Part shown: piece after piece, positions 10,214-22,580 of the stretch
How positions within the stretch are numbered: position 1 is the first letter of the stretch
Layout: the number at the start of each line of letters is the position of its first letter
Origin: Pseudopyrenochaeta lycopersici
Taxonomy: Eukaryota > Ascomycota > Dothideomycetes > Pleosporales > Pseudopyrenochaetaceae
Direction: 5' to 3'
Assembly (NCBI GenBank): GCA_003313425.1
Contig: NHZP01000003.1
Span: forward strand, 2,046,001 to 2,110,000
DNA length: 64,000 bases
Notes under the pieces: generated by a model
The model's input: the letters and a program-made list of their open reading frames with translations, nothing else
Told to the model about the DNA's origin: nothing
Databases searched by the model: none
Translations under genes and position numbers: made by a program

Positions 10214-10993
10214 ATGTCTACAAGCCCATCGAAGAAGATAGCGGCACACTTCATCGATAGCCTACCGAAGCCCGAGCTCCGCATAGGTCAAGTGAAGCGC
10301 AGCACCGCAACGTATCTCGACTCCTACCGAAGACATCGACGTGTAGTCATATCACGCAGAAGCTTGTCTCCATCCGATCACAGAGGTAAACACCCCCTAC
10401 CCTTTGTCTGTCCTTATACATTAAACAAAGCTTCATCATAGACGAGTACACGGACGATGATTTGCCCTCACAATCAGAGGACACCAACAAACAGCTTCTC
10501 GATCGCTTAGCATACACGCGGAAGCAGGCAATCGACGGCCTCTTACAGCTTTACCACCAATTATCTCGAGTTTCTGAAGCGCTCAAGGCAAGGCGCCGCG
10601 TCGCCTATGTTAGGAGCGGTATTTTGTACGTCTCATCCGCACAATCCTTCCACCCCTAACGTCCAACCATTGTTATTAATGTTCAACAACAGCACTGGCA
10701 TCGTGATTGCTTCCACTCTTTCCCACAGCCTCTCTAGCCTTAACATCAGACCGAAATTGTTGCGGTGGTTACCAGCCTTCTTCCTGGAGTGGTCCCCTTT
10801 TCTACTTGTCTCTTTGGGTGCCTTACCATTGATATTCCACGAGCGCAGGATGTCATGCACGACTGCAGCATTGACAAGAGTTGAAATGGTGTTCCAACGT
10901 ATCGAAGCATCCAAGAGTGTAAGAAGCGAGGATGTAGAGTGGATTGAGGCGGAGTATTGGGAGGGTGTTGATTGGTCCATGATAGGCCTGTGA
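10214..10993 (+). CDS. unknown cargo protein B: coiled-coil plus two hydrophobic segments (3 exons)
   Basis: Exons are 10214-10385, 10442-10625 and 10693-10993, giving 218 residues. The introns have GTAAAC...TCATAG and GTACGT...AACAG ends, and their phases (1 and 2) join cleanly. Residues 1-58 are basic, with many Ser and Arg. Residues ~74-112 form a heptad-like helix (LLDRLAYTRKQAIDGLLQLY). Residues ~116-131 are moderately hydrophobic. Residues ~143-168 are strongly hydrophobic (WLPAFFLEWSPFLLVSLG) and probably span a membrane. The acidic C-terminus ends WIEAEYWEGVDWSMIGL. No family is recognised. It resembles protein A only in broad layout: helical N-terminal part, paired hydrophobic stretches, charged tail. 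Alternatives: a mis-joined first exon, or a single-gene curiosity unrelated to gene A. Confidence 0.6.
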
Positions 10994-11527
10994 ACGCGGC
11001 ACTCTCTGCTACGGCGAGGCTTCTAGAATCCTCTAAATTGATAACAACACGGGTAGTAATAGAAAGATCTATAAAGATTCGCCATGCTTAGGTTTCACTA
11101 GAAGCGGACGAACACCTTAATCACACATGCAGGGAGGGTAGACGACCCGCTCCGGCCGCACCCTTACCGTGAACGTCTAGAACACACACACACACGCTAT
11201 AAACGTCTAGAATAGATAGCATTAGAAAGTAATATAATAATTATTTCTAGTAATAGAAAATAGTATATAGCCTTAGATAGTATAGTACTTTACTAAGTAT
11301 TACTATTATTATAGCTCTACTATTTTTATCTATTATAAATATAAATAATCTAAACTACTTATATCTCTTATAAGTTAAACTAAAGTATATTTTTATAACT
11401 TTAAAGATTATAGTACTTATATAAAAAGCTATTTTATTATTTAACTATATAATAGCTATATTACTAAAATATATTAAGCTCTTTTACTTTTATATATACT
11501 AATATAATAGTATTTTACTAGTAATAC

Positions 11528-11921
11528 TGTAAAGAATCTTAAAAGCTATTAGTAAGGATAACTAATAAGATTACAAGGTTAGTTCTCTAGGATAGAGTAA
11601 GGGACTAGATAGAAGGGGGTTTAATACTAAGACAGTAAGAAGGCGCTTCTGTAAAGAGTACTAAGGGTTAAGAATAATTAGTATTACTATTACTATACTT
11701 ATAGAGTATAATATTAAGTTAAATATAATAAGCTATAAGAGTTTATTATAGTAATCTATATATATAACGCGCTTATCGCACTTGCTATAAGCGCTGCAAG
11801 CGCTCGTTCTTAGTAGAGCGAGCGGTCACGTAATATGCGATAGAGTAGAATACTGGCGCTTCCTAACTAGCTGTTAGCACCTAGGGCTCTCCTTCCCTGC
11901 CTAGGATTCTAGATCCTAACA
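11528..11921 (-). repeat. 3' LTR of the gypsy element (394 bp)
   Basis: It starts TGT and ends ACA, the same length as the copy at 23510. The copies differ at many positions, almost all transitions, and this copy is the more A/T-rich in the GC-rich core around 11770-11850. The adjoining TSD is AATAC at 11523-11527. Confidence 0.93.
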
Positions 11922-11940
11922 CTATCCCCTTCCTCCTTTA
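11922..11940 (-). other. polypurine tract of the gypsy element
   Basis: On the minus strand this reads as an uninterrupted run of A and G ending GGAAGGGGATAG directly before the LTR. That is the position of the plus-strand primer in LTR retroelements and it fixes the element's orientation. Confidence 0.8.
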
Positions 11941-12542
11941 GGATTTGTCTTAAATTACGTAATATGTAGCTAGATTAGTTTTAAAGGCGGCGTACCCCGC
12001 GTCTATAGTAATATAAGATAAAATATTATCTAAATCCTAGATTCGTAATCTGCGTCTCTATAATAAAATCCTCTATACTAAAACTATTACTAAATTTACT
12101 TATAATAAGTATTTTAGGGATAATATTATTTATTATATTATGCTAAATTTAAATCTAAAATATACTAAATACACTTATTTAAGAAAACTATATATAAATA
12201 TATCCTAAGCTTCTCTAGATAAAACTCGTAATAAGTACTAGAAGAAGGTAAATAATAATAAGAAGTTACTAGTAACTATAATTACGTAGTTACTCTAGAA
12301 TAAAGTAATTTTAAAGTAGGTAGAAGAAAGGGCGCAGAAAAAGGCGTTATGTCTCGCGTTAGAGATGTATAACAATAGAGAGTTAGAGTTTACTAAGGAA
12401 GTTCCTTATCTAGCTATTAATACTTTAGTTAGTTTCTCTCTAATAGTATAGTCTACTATAGGCGCCTTAGATTAACTAGTAACTCTAGCAGAGCCTAGGC
12501 AGGCTTCTACTTTCTAGGTTTATTTCTTCTTTTTCTTTTCCT

Positions 12543-15500
12543 CTCTCTCTTAATATTCTCTAATTTTTTCTTAGCAGTTTCTTAGATTTTCTAGTAGTTC
12601 CTACGTACTCTCTATACTTAGGTATCCTTTCTATTTAACTAAGTAACTAAAGCTTAGTTCTAGGTTATTAACTCTTCTATTTTATTAGTATCCTTAGATT
12701 TTTTTAACTTTAAACTTATTTTCTTTTTTAAGTTTATACTAGAATGTTTTCTATAATAGTATAGCAGGGTTAGCTAGTTCTAACTTAGAGATATAGAAGT
12801 AGGGGTAGATCTTTATATTTAGTAGTAGCTTAAGTGTATAATTTATAAGTCTATTTTATTCTTTAACTAAAAATAGTCTAACCTTAACGTAATTAAGTCT
12901 CTTACTTAGTTACTTATTGCGTAGATTTTTTATAAGTAAGTATACTTTATCCCCTTTCTCTAGCTAAGGTGCTATTTTTCTTTTCTTATTTTAGTAGGAA
13001 ATACTATTACGTTATACTTTCTTAAGGTTTTCTTAGAGTTATTTATATGTTTTCTTTATTTCTTTAGCTGTTTTTATAGCTGCTTTAGTTTTTCTGCTAG
13101 GGTATAACTTTATAAAGAGATTAGGGTGTCTCCTATAGTTAGTAAAGAATAGTATCTTTCTAGTTAATTCTAATAACTTATTATTATAGGCTAGTTATAC
13201 TATTAGTAATAGTAAAACCTAATTATTTTACTATTAGTTACTATAAATTCTTAGGTAGGTTTTTATTATTCTGTTTATTCTTTCTATTTATCTATCTGTT
13301 TGTAGGTAATAGGCTGTTAATAACTTTCTCTTTATTCTTATTACAGCTATTAATATAGACTAGAAGTTAGATATAAAGAGCTTGTCTCTATTACTTATAA
13401 TTAACTTAGGTATACTATAATATTATATTAACCTATCTAAGATAATAAACGCTAGTTGTTCTATATTATAGTCGTTTCTAAATAGTATTATCTCTGCTAC
13501 TTTTATAAATTTATAGACTATATTAAAGATAGCGTTATACTTAATTTCTGTCGCAGGATCTTTAGATAGTAGTAACCCTGTTACAAAGTCTATAGAAATA
13601 TCTACCTAAGGTTTATTAGGTAGCTCTATAGCTTACATTTCTCTGTAAGGTACGTAGGTACTATGTTTATTTTTATAATAGTCCGCGCATTTTTTAATAA
13701 ACTATTTAACCTTAGTCTTTATATTCTTAAAGCTGTAGTATTACTATATAAGTTCTATTATTCTCTTAATTCCTAGGTAACTATGTACTAGGTTATTATA
13801 GTATTATTAGATAATTACTTCTTATAATTCTTTAGGTACTTTAGACGTAATTATTATAGTATTATTTAATAACTTATTAGGTCCTAGGCTTCTATCCTAG
13901 TTTACTTAAAAGATAGTATTATTAACTATTACTTTTATTCCTATAATATCTAATCTATAGCTAAGAGTATTAGCTCTGCTGTTATCCTTTCCTAGTGTGT
14001 ATATAATCTTAAACTTATACTGTCCTAATATTTTAGCCTATCTAACCTATCTTTAGTTTAAATTTTTAGTAGTAGTAAAATTAACTAAGTTCTTGTAATC
14101 TATAAATATTTCAAGATCTAAGTAACTCTCTATGTAGATTTACTAATAGTTAAGGGCGTTAACGATTGCTATAAGCTCCTTATTATGTACGTCGTATTAT
14201 TCCTTAGAGTCTTTAAATTTTCTTAAGTAGTAGGCAATTAGGTGCTATTTCCTATTACGTTCTTATTTTACTATTGCGCCTAGTGTAAGATCTAAGGCGT
14301 CTGTTTTAAACTGTAGGAGTTCTCCTGTTTAGAATGCAATTAACACTAGAGGTATAATACAAGCTTCCTTAAGTATCTAGAATGCTTTTCTTTATTTATT
14401 TCTCTATTCTTATTTTATATTTTTTCTTATAAGCTTAGTAAGTAGGATAGATTTCTTAGAGAAATTTTTAATAAACTATTAGTTAAAGTTAATAAATCCT
14501 ATAAAGGACTATATATCTTTAACTATTTTAGGTTCTAGCTATTCTTTTACTACTCTTATTTTTTCTTTACTTATCTTTACTTTATATATACCTACTATAT
14601 ATCTTAAAAATTTAACTTCTTCCTTATAGAACTTGTATTTCTTAGGTTTAAGTAGTAACCTAAATCTTCTTAAGCAGGCAAGAACTATTTTAACGTGCTT
14701 AATATATTCCTGTAGGTTATTAGAGTATATAAGGATATTATTAAGGTATGCGATAATAAATATATCTAAGTGTTCTCTTAATATATTATTAATAAGTGCC
14801 TAGTATATAGCTAGTGCGTTAGTAAGACTAAAAGGTATTACTATGTATTTGTAGTAGCTATAGCGTGTTCTAAACGCAGTCTTCTATTCTTCGCCTTCCT
14901 TTATATAAATAAAGTTATACACTCTTCTTAAGTCTAATACTTTAAAGACTTTTACGAAGGCTAATTAATCTTATAGTTCTACTATATTTAGTAAAGAGTA
15001 TTAATTCTTTATTATAATATTATTAAGCTTCTTATAGTTAACGCATAATCTTAACTTCTTATTCTTTTTTAGTATAAATAGTATAAGGTATCCTACTAGT
15101 AATTATAATTCTCTAATAAATCTCTTTTTTAAGTTTATCTTAATATATTTGCGTAGAGTCTTAAGTTCTTTTTCTAATAAACTATAGATTAAGCTAAAAG
15201 TTAGTTACTTTCTCTCTTATAGGATAATTTTGTAATCCTAAAGTTAATATTTAGGTAATACTTTTATAGTTATCTCTTCCTAAAAGAGTAACTTATATTC
15301 TTTATACTTATTAGGGATTACTAGAGTTATGCTTTACTCTTTAACTCTAGCTTATAGGTCTAAGGGCCTCTTATTAGTACCCGCTAAGTTAGACCCTTAT
15401 ATCTTAAGGTTATCTTTCTTTAAAGTAAGGATCCTAATTGTTATCTTCTTATCTACCTAAGCACTTAGCCGCAGCGTAGGCTTACTTGTAGTTACGTCTG

Positions 15501-17165
15501 TTCTATAGTATTTAAATAAGAACTTTTTCTTCTTTTAATTTATTTCTAGGCTGTATTCTCTTAACTATAGGAGTCTTAGTATTATATTATATTATAATAG
15601 TCTAAAGACGTCTAGGTTAATTATTTCCCTATAGTTCTAGATGCTAAGTTGCACGTTCTGTACTTTGTGTGTAATTACAGACTCTAATAGTATTAGCTGT
15701 CTATTAGCTACTATTAATAGATATAGTACTAATTTTAATAATAGAATAAGGCTAGCTTGTTTTATCGCTCGCGCAGAAATATAGCTCTGTTATGCTCTAG
15801 AATCTACTAGTACCTTTATCTAGCTTCTGTTAAGCTTAATATTTAGCTTAAAGAGTCCTTATATGCCTGTTACGCATAGAGTTTATAATTCTTACTTATT
15901 AGTAGGCGCGATTCTAAAAAAAGCTCCTCCTAATACCTATTTAGTGTCTTAACGTCTTTATACTTAAGGTAGTTAGAGTTAAAGCACGTTTACTATTATT
16001 ACTAATTATACTCTTTATTAAAGACTAGCTGTATCGCTATAGTAGCTGTAAGGTTATTATTTCTTAAGAAGTAGAGGACAGTCCTCTTATCTTATAGGTA
16101 GTTATCGCATTTAACTTTAGAATAGTTATACTATTAGTATTTATATTAGTAAAATAAGTAAGGAAAATATCCTTGTTCTATTTTACTTAAATAATAGATT
16201 GCGCACAGGTCTGTAGTGTAAAAAGACTAGTAGATAATACTATATTACTTATTACGTAGATCTATTAAGTAGTCTAGTACTAGTTTCTATAGTCCTTTGC
16301 GCATAGTATGTAGAGTTTAAGCTGCCTCTGCGCGCTTATAATAGTCTCTAGCTTCTTTTTCTATAAGATACTAATTAGAGTTAACATTCTCTTTATTATC
16401 TTCTTAATGTATTTATTATTTAAGCTAAGTATAAATATCTTGTTTCTTACTATCTATAAGTATAATCTTACTATAAGAGTTAACTTAGAAGTACTCTTAT
16501 TATACTAGGTTCTAAGTATTAGGTATATAGAAGGCGTTTTCCTATATTAGTAGTAGCATTATTTAGCGTTATAGTGCGTTTTTAGAGGTCTTAACTACTA
16601 GGGGTTCTAGTACCTATATTTATCTAGCTCGTTAAAGTTTCTATAGTGCGTCCCTAACGCTTACAGGTTACTATACTTCTTTAGCTTTCTCTGCCTATTC
16701 TTATATTATCTTTATATAATATTTAGAGTAATAGTAGTATTCCCGTAATATATCTTATATTACTTATTTAGCTAAGATAATTATACTTATTCTTTATACT
16801 ATAGCTACTTCCTATTCTTCTAGAGTTAGCGCGTTAATATACTATACTTTGTATATATATTATACGCGTAGTTAGTAGCTAAGTTCTACTATATCTTTTT
16901 CTACTTCTATAGGCGTTAATAGCTTTAAGGTTCCTAGTTAATATTAGTTCTAGAAGTTCTCTCTTTTCTAATCCTTAGTTAAGAATACTATAGTATTATT
17001 AAAGTCTTCCTTAGTATCTTTATAGACTAGAGATAGAGAGCTATTACTCTTCTCCTCCTTATTACTATACTAGGTCCTTAGAATCTCTTTCTTAGTAGGT
17101 TCTAGGAGAAGTAGCTATAATATCTCTATATTTTAAGCCCCTTCCTCTTAAGTTATAATAACTTC
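12543..17165 (-). pseudogene. gypsy pol remnant (protease/RT/RNase H/integrase/chromodomain)
   Basis: Conceptual minus-strand translation gives recognisable but broken gypsy motifs. The RT active site reads AYLNNILIYS where the family has YLDD, so both catalytic Asp are now Asn through G-to-A changes. The integrase region retains KCADYYK and the DISIDFVTGL stretch, with a Trp codon turned into a stop just before it. The chromodomain retains KGY, IEST and ENLRNC, with both aromatic-cage Trp codons changed to TAG. Stops are dense throughout, so no product is possible. All the changes seen fit RIP. Confidence 0.9.
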
Positions 17166-17288
17166 TGTTGGCGGGCAGCAGGCAGGAGGAACTAGGTTGA
17201 TTCCTATCAAATGAGACACAAGGGAACTATATACCCTGTGGATGCTTATATAACAGAGCACGTGAGGAGCTAACCGTGTTGGCTAACA
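17166..17288 (-). repeat. 3' LTR of the copia element (123 bp)
   Basis: By eye, base-for-base identical to 22453-22575. It is unusually short for a copia LTR and lies well under the length at which RIP normally acts. Confidence 0.93.
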
Positions 17289-17298
17289 CACCCCCCCA
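17289..17298 (-). other. polypurine tract of the copia element
   Basis: On the minus strand this reads GCTGGGGGGGTG immediately before the 3' LTR. A second run of seven G lies at about 17377-17383, near the end of the pol frame. Confidence 0.7.
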
Positions 17299-17369
17299 GC
17301 TTGAGTGAATGAAGAGCAACGAAAGCTGTAAATGAAGGTCCTTAAGCATCTGCCTCTACTGTAGTTGGT

Positions 17370-20300
17370 AGTACCACCCCCCCAGGTCCTGCAGACTGAG
17401 AGCAGTACTCTCTGATTCCTCTCGAATCCTTAATAGGTCACTTAGTCCTAGCTGGCGTACGAAGTCAGCGTGCTTCTGTCGACTAAGGATCTTTATAAGG
17501 CTGTCAGCTAGCATCTCTGTAGTAGCCTTCTAGTCTACCTGCAGTCTGCCTTCTGCTACCTCCTGACGTAACTAATAATAATATACGTCCACATGCTTCA
17601 GCTTCGTCTAAAGCTTGTTAACTGCCTTTATTACAATTAAGACAGTCTGCTAGTTATTACACTACAGTGCTAGTGTAAACTTAAGGTTAAATTAAATAGC
17701 TTAAAAGAAGCGTTGCTACTATTCTATCTCTAATCCTGTAAGGGATAGAGATAGTAGCTTAGCCTTAGTAGTCGATTTTGTGACTAATTGTTAGACTGTT
17801 GCCTTCCAGTTAATAGGCAGTCTATATAGTTTAAAGATGTAGCCTTAAGAGCTTTAGCGAGTTTTAGGCTTATCTGCGAAGGCCGTATCTGATATACTAT
17901 AAAAGAGAGGTTCTTAGTCTAGCTCCTGCTAAGCTGGTAATGTAATGCTAGTTATGCTGTGCTAGATATCCCCTGACGCTCGAATAGCTAGGTGCTTTGT
18001 GCCTATTAGGTATCTCTATATATAGTTAGCAGCGTGTAGGTGCTTTTACCCTAGATTCTGTAGGTGGCGTGCAAGGATTAAGTGCGCTCTCGCGACGTCT
18101 GGTCGCGTTGAGGTTGAGATATACGCCAGTGAGCTAACTAGTTACTAATACTTTTGTGTTTAAGCAGCACTTAGTTCCTCTGTTGAAGGCAGGAGGACGT
18201 TGTCCCTTAGTAGCACATCTAGGTATCTTGTGTTTCCTTTAAGATTAAATTTTGCTGCGATCTTATTAATAAATAAGTCCTGTACTAGGTAGATTAATTA
18301 AGTAAGCTCCTTGCGGATCACACGGATGCTAAGGAACTACTTTAGCTCGCCTAGCTTACGGATCTTATACGTTCTAAGTATCTATTACTTAAACGTTTAG
18401 TAGTAGCTTATATTAAGCGGATAGATGAGGACGACGATATCGTCTACATAGAAAAAGACAATTAGACAGTTGTTCGTGTATAGGCACGGTGCTCCTAGCA
18501 CAGGCCTTAACCTAAGCTTCTTTAAAGTTAATAAGAGCTCCTAGTACTATAGTAGTAGTGCTTCCTTAAAGCTATAGAGCGCTCGCTGAAGCTTAAGAAG
18601 CTCGCTAAACTCGTCTGTAAACCCTTTAAGCGTACAATAGTATATCTTACGTAGTAGTTAAGCGTTAAGAAAGGCGTTTAGGGCGTTAAACTAAAATATC
18701 TTTAAGTTAAATACTGCTGCTAGTGCTATAAGAGATTAAAAGATCTTAATAGCTAACGTTACAGTATACGTCTTACCCTATGCCTCCTACAGGTCTCCTC
18801 GTACGTATATACGCGCCTTAAACTTGTATAGGTACCTGTCTTTGTTAAACTTATATAAGAACACCTATATTAGGGGTAGAACCTTAGCATCTGCTGTTAT
18901 TATAGTAACCTCTGTACGCTTAAAGTAATCTTTTAACTAGCAGCTGTTAAGCTCTGCTTGTGCTGCCTCTCTAAACTTAGCACTAAATAGATAATCCTTT
19001 ACTTCCTTCTATTGCTTTAGCGGCTCTAGCAGTTAGTCACGATGTAGCCTTAACCTAGGCATCTCACCTGCGAGCTTCAAAGGAGCTGTTAGATTTAATG
19101 CTACTGCGAATGCTTTGTAGTATATAGCTAGGGCCTAGTTAGCTAGCTTCCTAGCTCTCTTCCCTTCTATAATGTTGCTGCTACTTCTGACAGTAGGATT
19201 AGCTATCTTTAGTGTATTATTCTGCTAACGATCTAGTATATAGTTGTCTGTATTACTCTATCCTCTAGGCCACTTAGATAGTAGCTTTCGTAGTCGGCCT
19301 CGCCTGCCTGTTGCAGCTGGCCTAAGTGGTCCATCTGGCTTACTTAGTCCATCTGGTCTACATGTAACTGTAGACGTGTCATCCTTATGATGTGTCTGCA
19401 GCTTATCAAGCAGCTGTTCTTAAACCTGTTCCTTAGTGCCTTAATCTTTAGTACTAACCTGTTCTACTAGCTCTGTAGCTTAGTCTAGTTCTCTATCGTC
19501 GCCTGCCTCCTGTTAAGGTAGTGTAGTACTACGATCTGATGGTTCTAGTGTTAGTAGAAAGCCCTAGTCCTTATAGAACTCTGCTACTGTGTTGTTTTTA
19601 GCTATCTCTGTAGAACGAGCTGTCTTATTGTTAAGCTGGTGCATCTAGTTCTGCAGTATCTCTTAATTAGCCTCTATCTCCTGTACCTAAGGTATGTTAA
19701 GATAGTTAATATCTTCTCGTACGATAGCTTCTCTCTCAGCTTTCTTATAGTTATTAAAAAGGCTGTTCTTCTAAAATATTACGTCTCTCACGCGTATTAC
19801 TTAGCTCTTCTTTAGCAGCTAGATGCGGAAGATATTTATTAAGTCGTACCCTGTAAGGTATCCTATAAATGTACGAGACTTAAGCTTATCTGCTTTCTTT
19901 AGCTTCTTATTTAGGATATAGGCTTTATAGCCTATCTGTAAAAAGTAGGCAACTAAAGGCTGCCTACTATAGACTAGCTTATATGGCGTCTTCCATGCGA
20001 TTAACTTGGTAGGCGTGACATTAACGATTTAAGCTGCTGTAACTACTAGCTTATTTAACAGCGACTTTAGCAGTCCTGCCTTAATTTAAAGTAATCTTGC
20101 TCTTATTATAATTACGTTCCCTGCTTACTCTGCGGCTCCTAGCTGTTTAGGCGTGTTAGGGGCTTAAAGCTTAACCTTAAGGCTAGCCTGCCTCGCAATC
20201 TTATAGAGCTGTAAGCCGTACCCGCGATCGCTGTTAACCTTAAGGATAACAACAGTATGTCTATACTAGCGTTCAATCTTATTTATCAGCGCTTGTAACG

Positions 20301-22250
20301 CTGCTATTATAATAGGTAGTGTTTTATTAGTAAGAGTCGTCGCCTTATGCTACCTTAAGAACTCGCATACAGCATGCAGGAGGTAACGATCTCCGTTATA
20401 GCACGTTTCTCCTGTTAGGATTAGCTATACGAGATCAACTATAATCCTATAGAAAGGCCTTGTAGCTTGATCGTCTGATTGACGCCTGCTGACCTGAGCT
20501 GTCGATTTTGACTTAATGCAGGTCTCGCATTCTCGCAGATGTGGTGCTCGAGCTCCTTGCTCAAGACTGATTCCTCGTACGTTTACATTCAAGTGGTCGA
20601 TCGCCTCCTTGCTCGCGTGTGCAAACATCTCATGAGCTTTAACATGAGATGCGGCAATTGGACGTCGATCTTCCCGTGAGACCTTGTACGCTCCTCGAAG
20701 AGCTGTTATAAAGCTACTTAGTGCTAGACAATCGTTCTCGTCAGCATTAACAATCTAGTGTCCTTCTTTATACCTAAGTAGGTATGTAACGTTTGACGGA
20801 TGCTGCTTGTATATAACATCTCGTCCTGAGTCGAACTGAATGCCTATTTCTTAGCATCTTAAGAGGCTTATAACGTTTGTAAAGAAGCCTTCTATAAGGG
20901 CTATATTAGTTAGCTTAATCTAACTTATTCTAGACAGTTGATTAACTTTGAATATAACCTCTCCCCAGGCCTATATTACTAGACTTAAGTCTCCTGTAAG
21001 CACTGTTTCCTGAGCTGTAGCCTGCCTTATCTCTCGCCAGCTAAACCTCCTTAAATTGTATATATGGATGTTTAAGCCTGGGTTAAGGATCTATTAATTA
21101 ATAATTGTTAGCAGCGTTTTTAGTTGCACCTAAGTGACAGAGAAGGAGCTGTAGGTCGCAAAACTGCCCCTTTAGCTCTCCTTTCTACCGTTAAGGCTTA
21201 TTGGCTTATCTACGCCCTTAATTTTCTTGCTGTAATAAGTAAAGAGCTTATTAATCCTTTTAACCTGCTCTAGGTTCTTTAAGGCCTTAGCTATCCTATC
21301 CTGTATAGCTTTAATAGGTCGAAAGCTCTCTAGTCTCTTTAGATAATCTAGAAACAGGTACTAGCACTCTCTGTACTAATGCATGCCTCTGCAGAGATAT
21401 TCTAGCTTATAAGCTAATTTTAATAATCTCTGCTCCTTCTAGTCTGTTCTGTTTGAAACACTGAGTGTTATAAACGTGCTAAGCGACGTTATACTAGGCC
21501 TAATTTGTTAATAATAGACCCTGAACTAAGCTATATAGTCTGCTAGAGGTTGAATCTTATTCGTCTTATCTAAGGTCTCCTTTTTGATAAGGTTATAGTG
21601 CGACGATGCTGCCTATTCAGGGGCAATCGTCCTGATAGATGTTAGGAAATCCTCTTAAGCTCGATAACCTATTATTTTAGGGAGACCTGCCTCCCCGCCT
21701 TAGTTAGTAATGTAAATCTAGTCGTTAAGCTATTACTTAAGATCTCGACTCTAAGGACTGTCCTACAGAGCTTGATATTTAATAGTCAGCTCTCTGCTTT
21801 GTAAGGCAGCTGTTAGCGTAAACTGCTTCTTAAGAGTAACTAGTTGATCGTACGCCTTATCTTTTCTGCTAATAAGGTAAAGGTGTTAAGCAGCAATTGT
21901 ACAGCTAATGTTAAGAAGGAGCTTACCATCCTTCTGCTTAAGTTTTATATACTCTGCTCTTTTATATCTCTAGTCTTGAAGGAGATTACTATATAATGCC
22001 TTTTTAGCTGCGTCTAGCTAGCTAATCTCTGTCGCTCCTGGCTGTATATCGCTAGGTAACAGTCTAGTTAGTTCTCTAAGCTTTAGTAGCTTATCCTTTA
22101 GTTTTAAGATGTCGTGGTACTTCTAAATGCTATCTATAACAGCTTTCTCTTGTCGTAGCTAGAACTACGACTCCTAGTTAGCTGGTTTATCTAGTAAAAC
22201 AGTTACTCGTGTGACTCCTGCGTCGTTGTACGACATCGTAATCTCAGTAA
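17370..22250 (-). pseudogene. copia gag-pol polyprotein remnant
   Basis: Minus-strand translation shows, in order, the GAG-pre-integrase zinc-binding segment (20628-20425; HASKEAIDHL then CETCIKSKST and FYRIIVDLV), the RT catalytic box FFYVDDIVVLIYP (about 18430-18460, both Asp intact), and an RNase H C-terminal end (about 17600-17380) with KHVDVYYYY, EMLADSL and SRQKHADFVRQLG. In-frame TAG and TAA codons, many at expected Trp or Gln positions, break the polyprotein. Decay is lighter than in the surrounding gypsy element, and one 67-codon stretch remains fully open. Confidence 0.9.
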
Positions 22251-22439
22251 TTAATTACTAAACTGATCTCTATGCGGAGAGCAACAGTTCTGGTTAAATA
22301 GCGACACTTGTTGACTATATAGGTCTTTGACGCTGACCTAGCTGTTAATAGATATAACGGGTAAAGGTGAACGTAGTTATTATCAGTTACACGTCTAAAG
22401 CTATATTCGTGCAGAGTTGCGTAGCTTAGGAGGTGTAAA

Positions 22440-22452
22440 CCGGGCTCATAAC
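22440..22452 (-). other. primer-binding site complementary to the initiator tRNA-Met anticodon arm
   Basis: The plus strand reads CGGGCTCATAAC directly next to the 5' LTR, which matches the anticodon stem-loop of eukaryotic initiator tRNA-Met (anticodon CAT). The element's sense strand is therefore complementary to the middle, not the 3' end, of that tRNA. This half-tRNA priming is known for Drosophila copia and yeast Ty5. The match was recognised from memory. Confidence 0.7.
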
Positions 22453-22575
22453 TGTTGGCGGGCAGCAGGCAGGAGGAACTAGGTTGATTCCTATCAAATG
22501 AGACACAAGGGAACTATATACCCTGTGGATGCTTATATAACAGAGCACGTGAGGAGCTAACCGTGTTGGCTAACA
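22453..22575 (-). repeat. 5' LTR of the copia element (123 bp)
   Basis: Identical by eye to 17166-17288. It is followed by the second ACTTC target duplication. Confidence 0.93.
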
Positions 22576-22580
22576 ACTTC

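Larger units (their letters stand above)
17166..22575 (-). mobile_element. Ty1/copia element nested in the gypsy element
   Basis: Two identical 123 bp LTRs (17166-17288 and 22453-22575) start TGTTGGCGGG and end GGCTAACA, with ACTTC duplicated at 17161-17165 and 22576-22580. The polypurine tract lies beside the left LTR and the primer site beside the right one, so the element runs on the minus strand. Its 5.2 kb interior holds copia-order domains: GAG-pre-integrase/integrase first, then RT, then RNase H. It is the youngest of the insertions on the nesting order and LTR identity. Confidence 0.93.
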
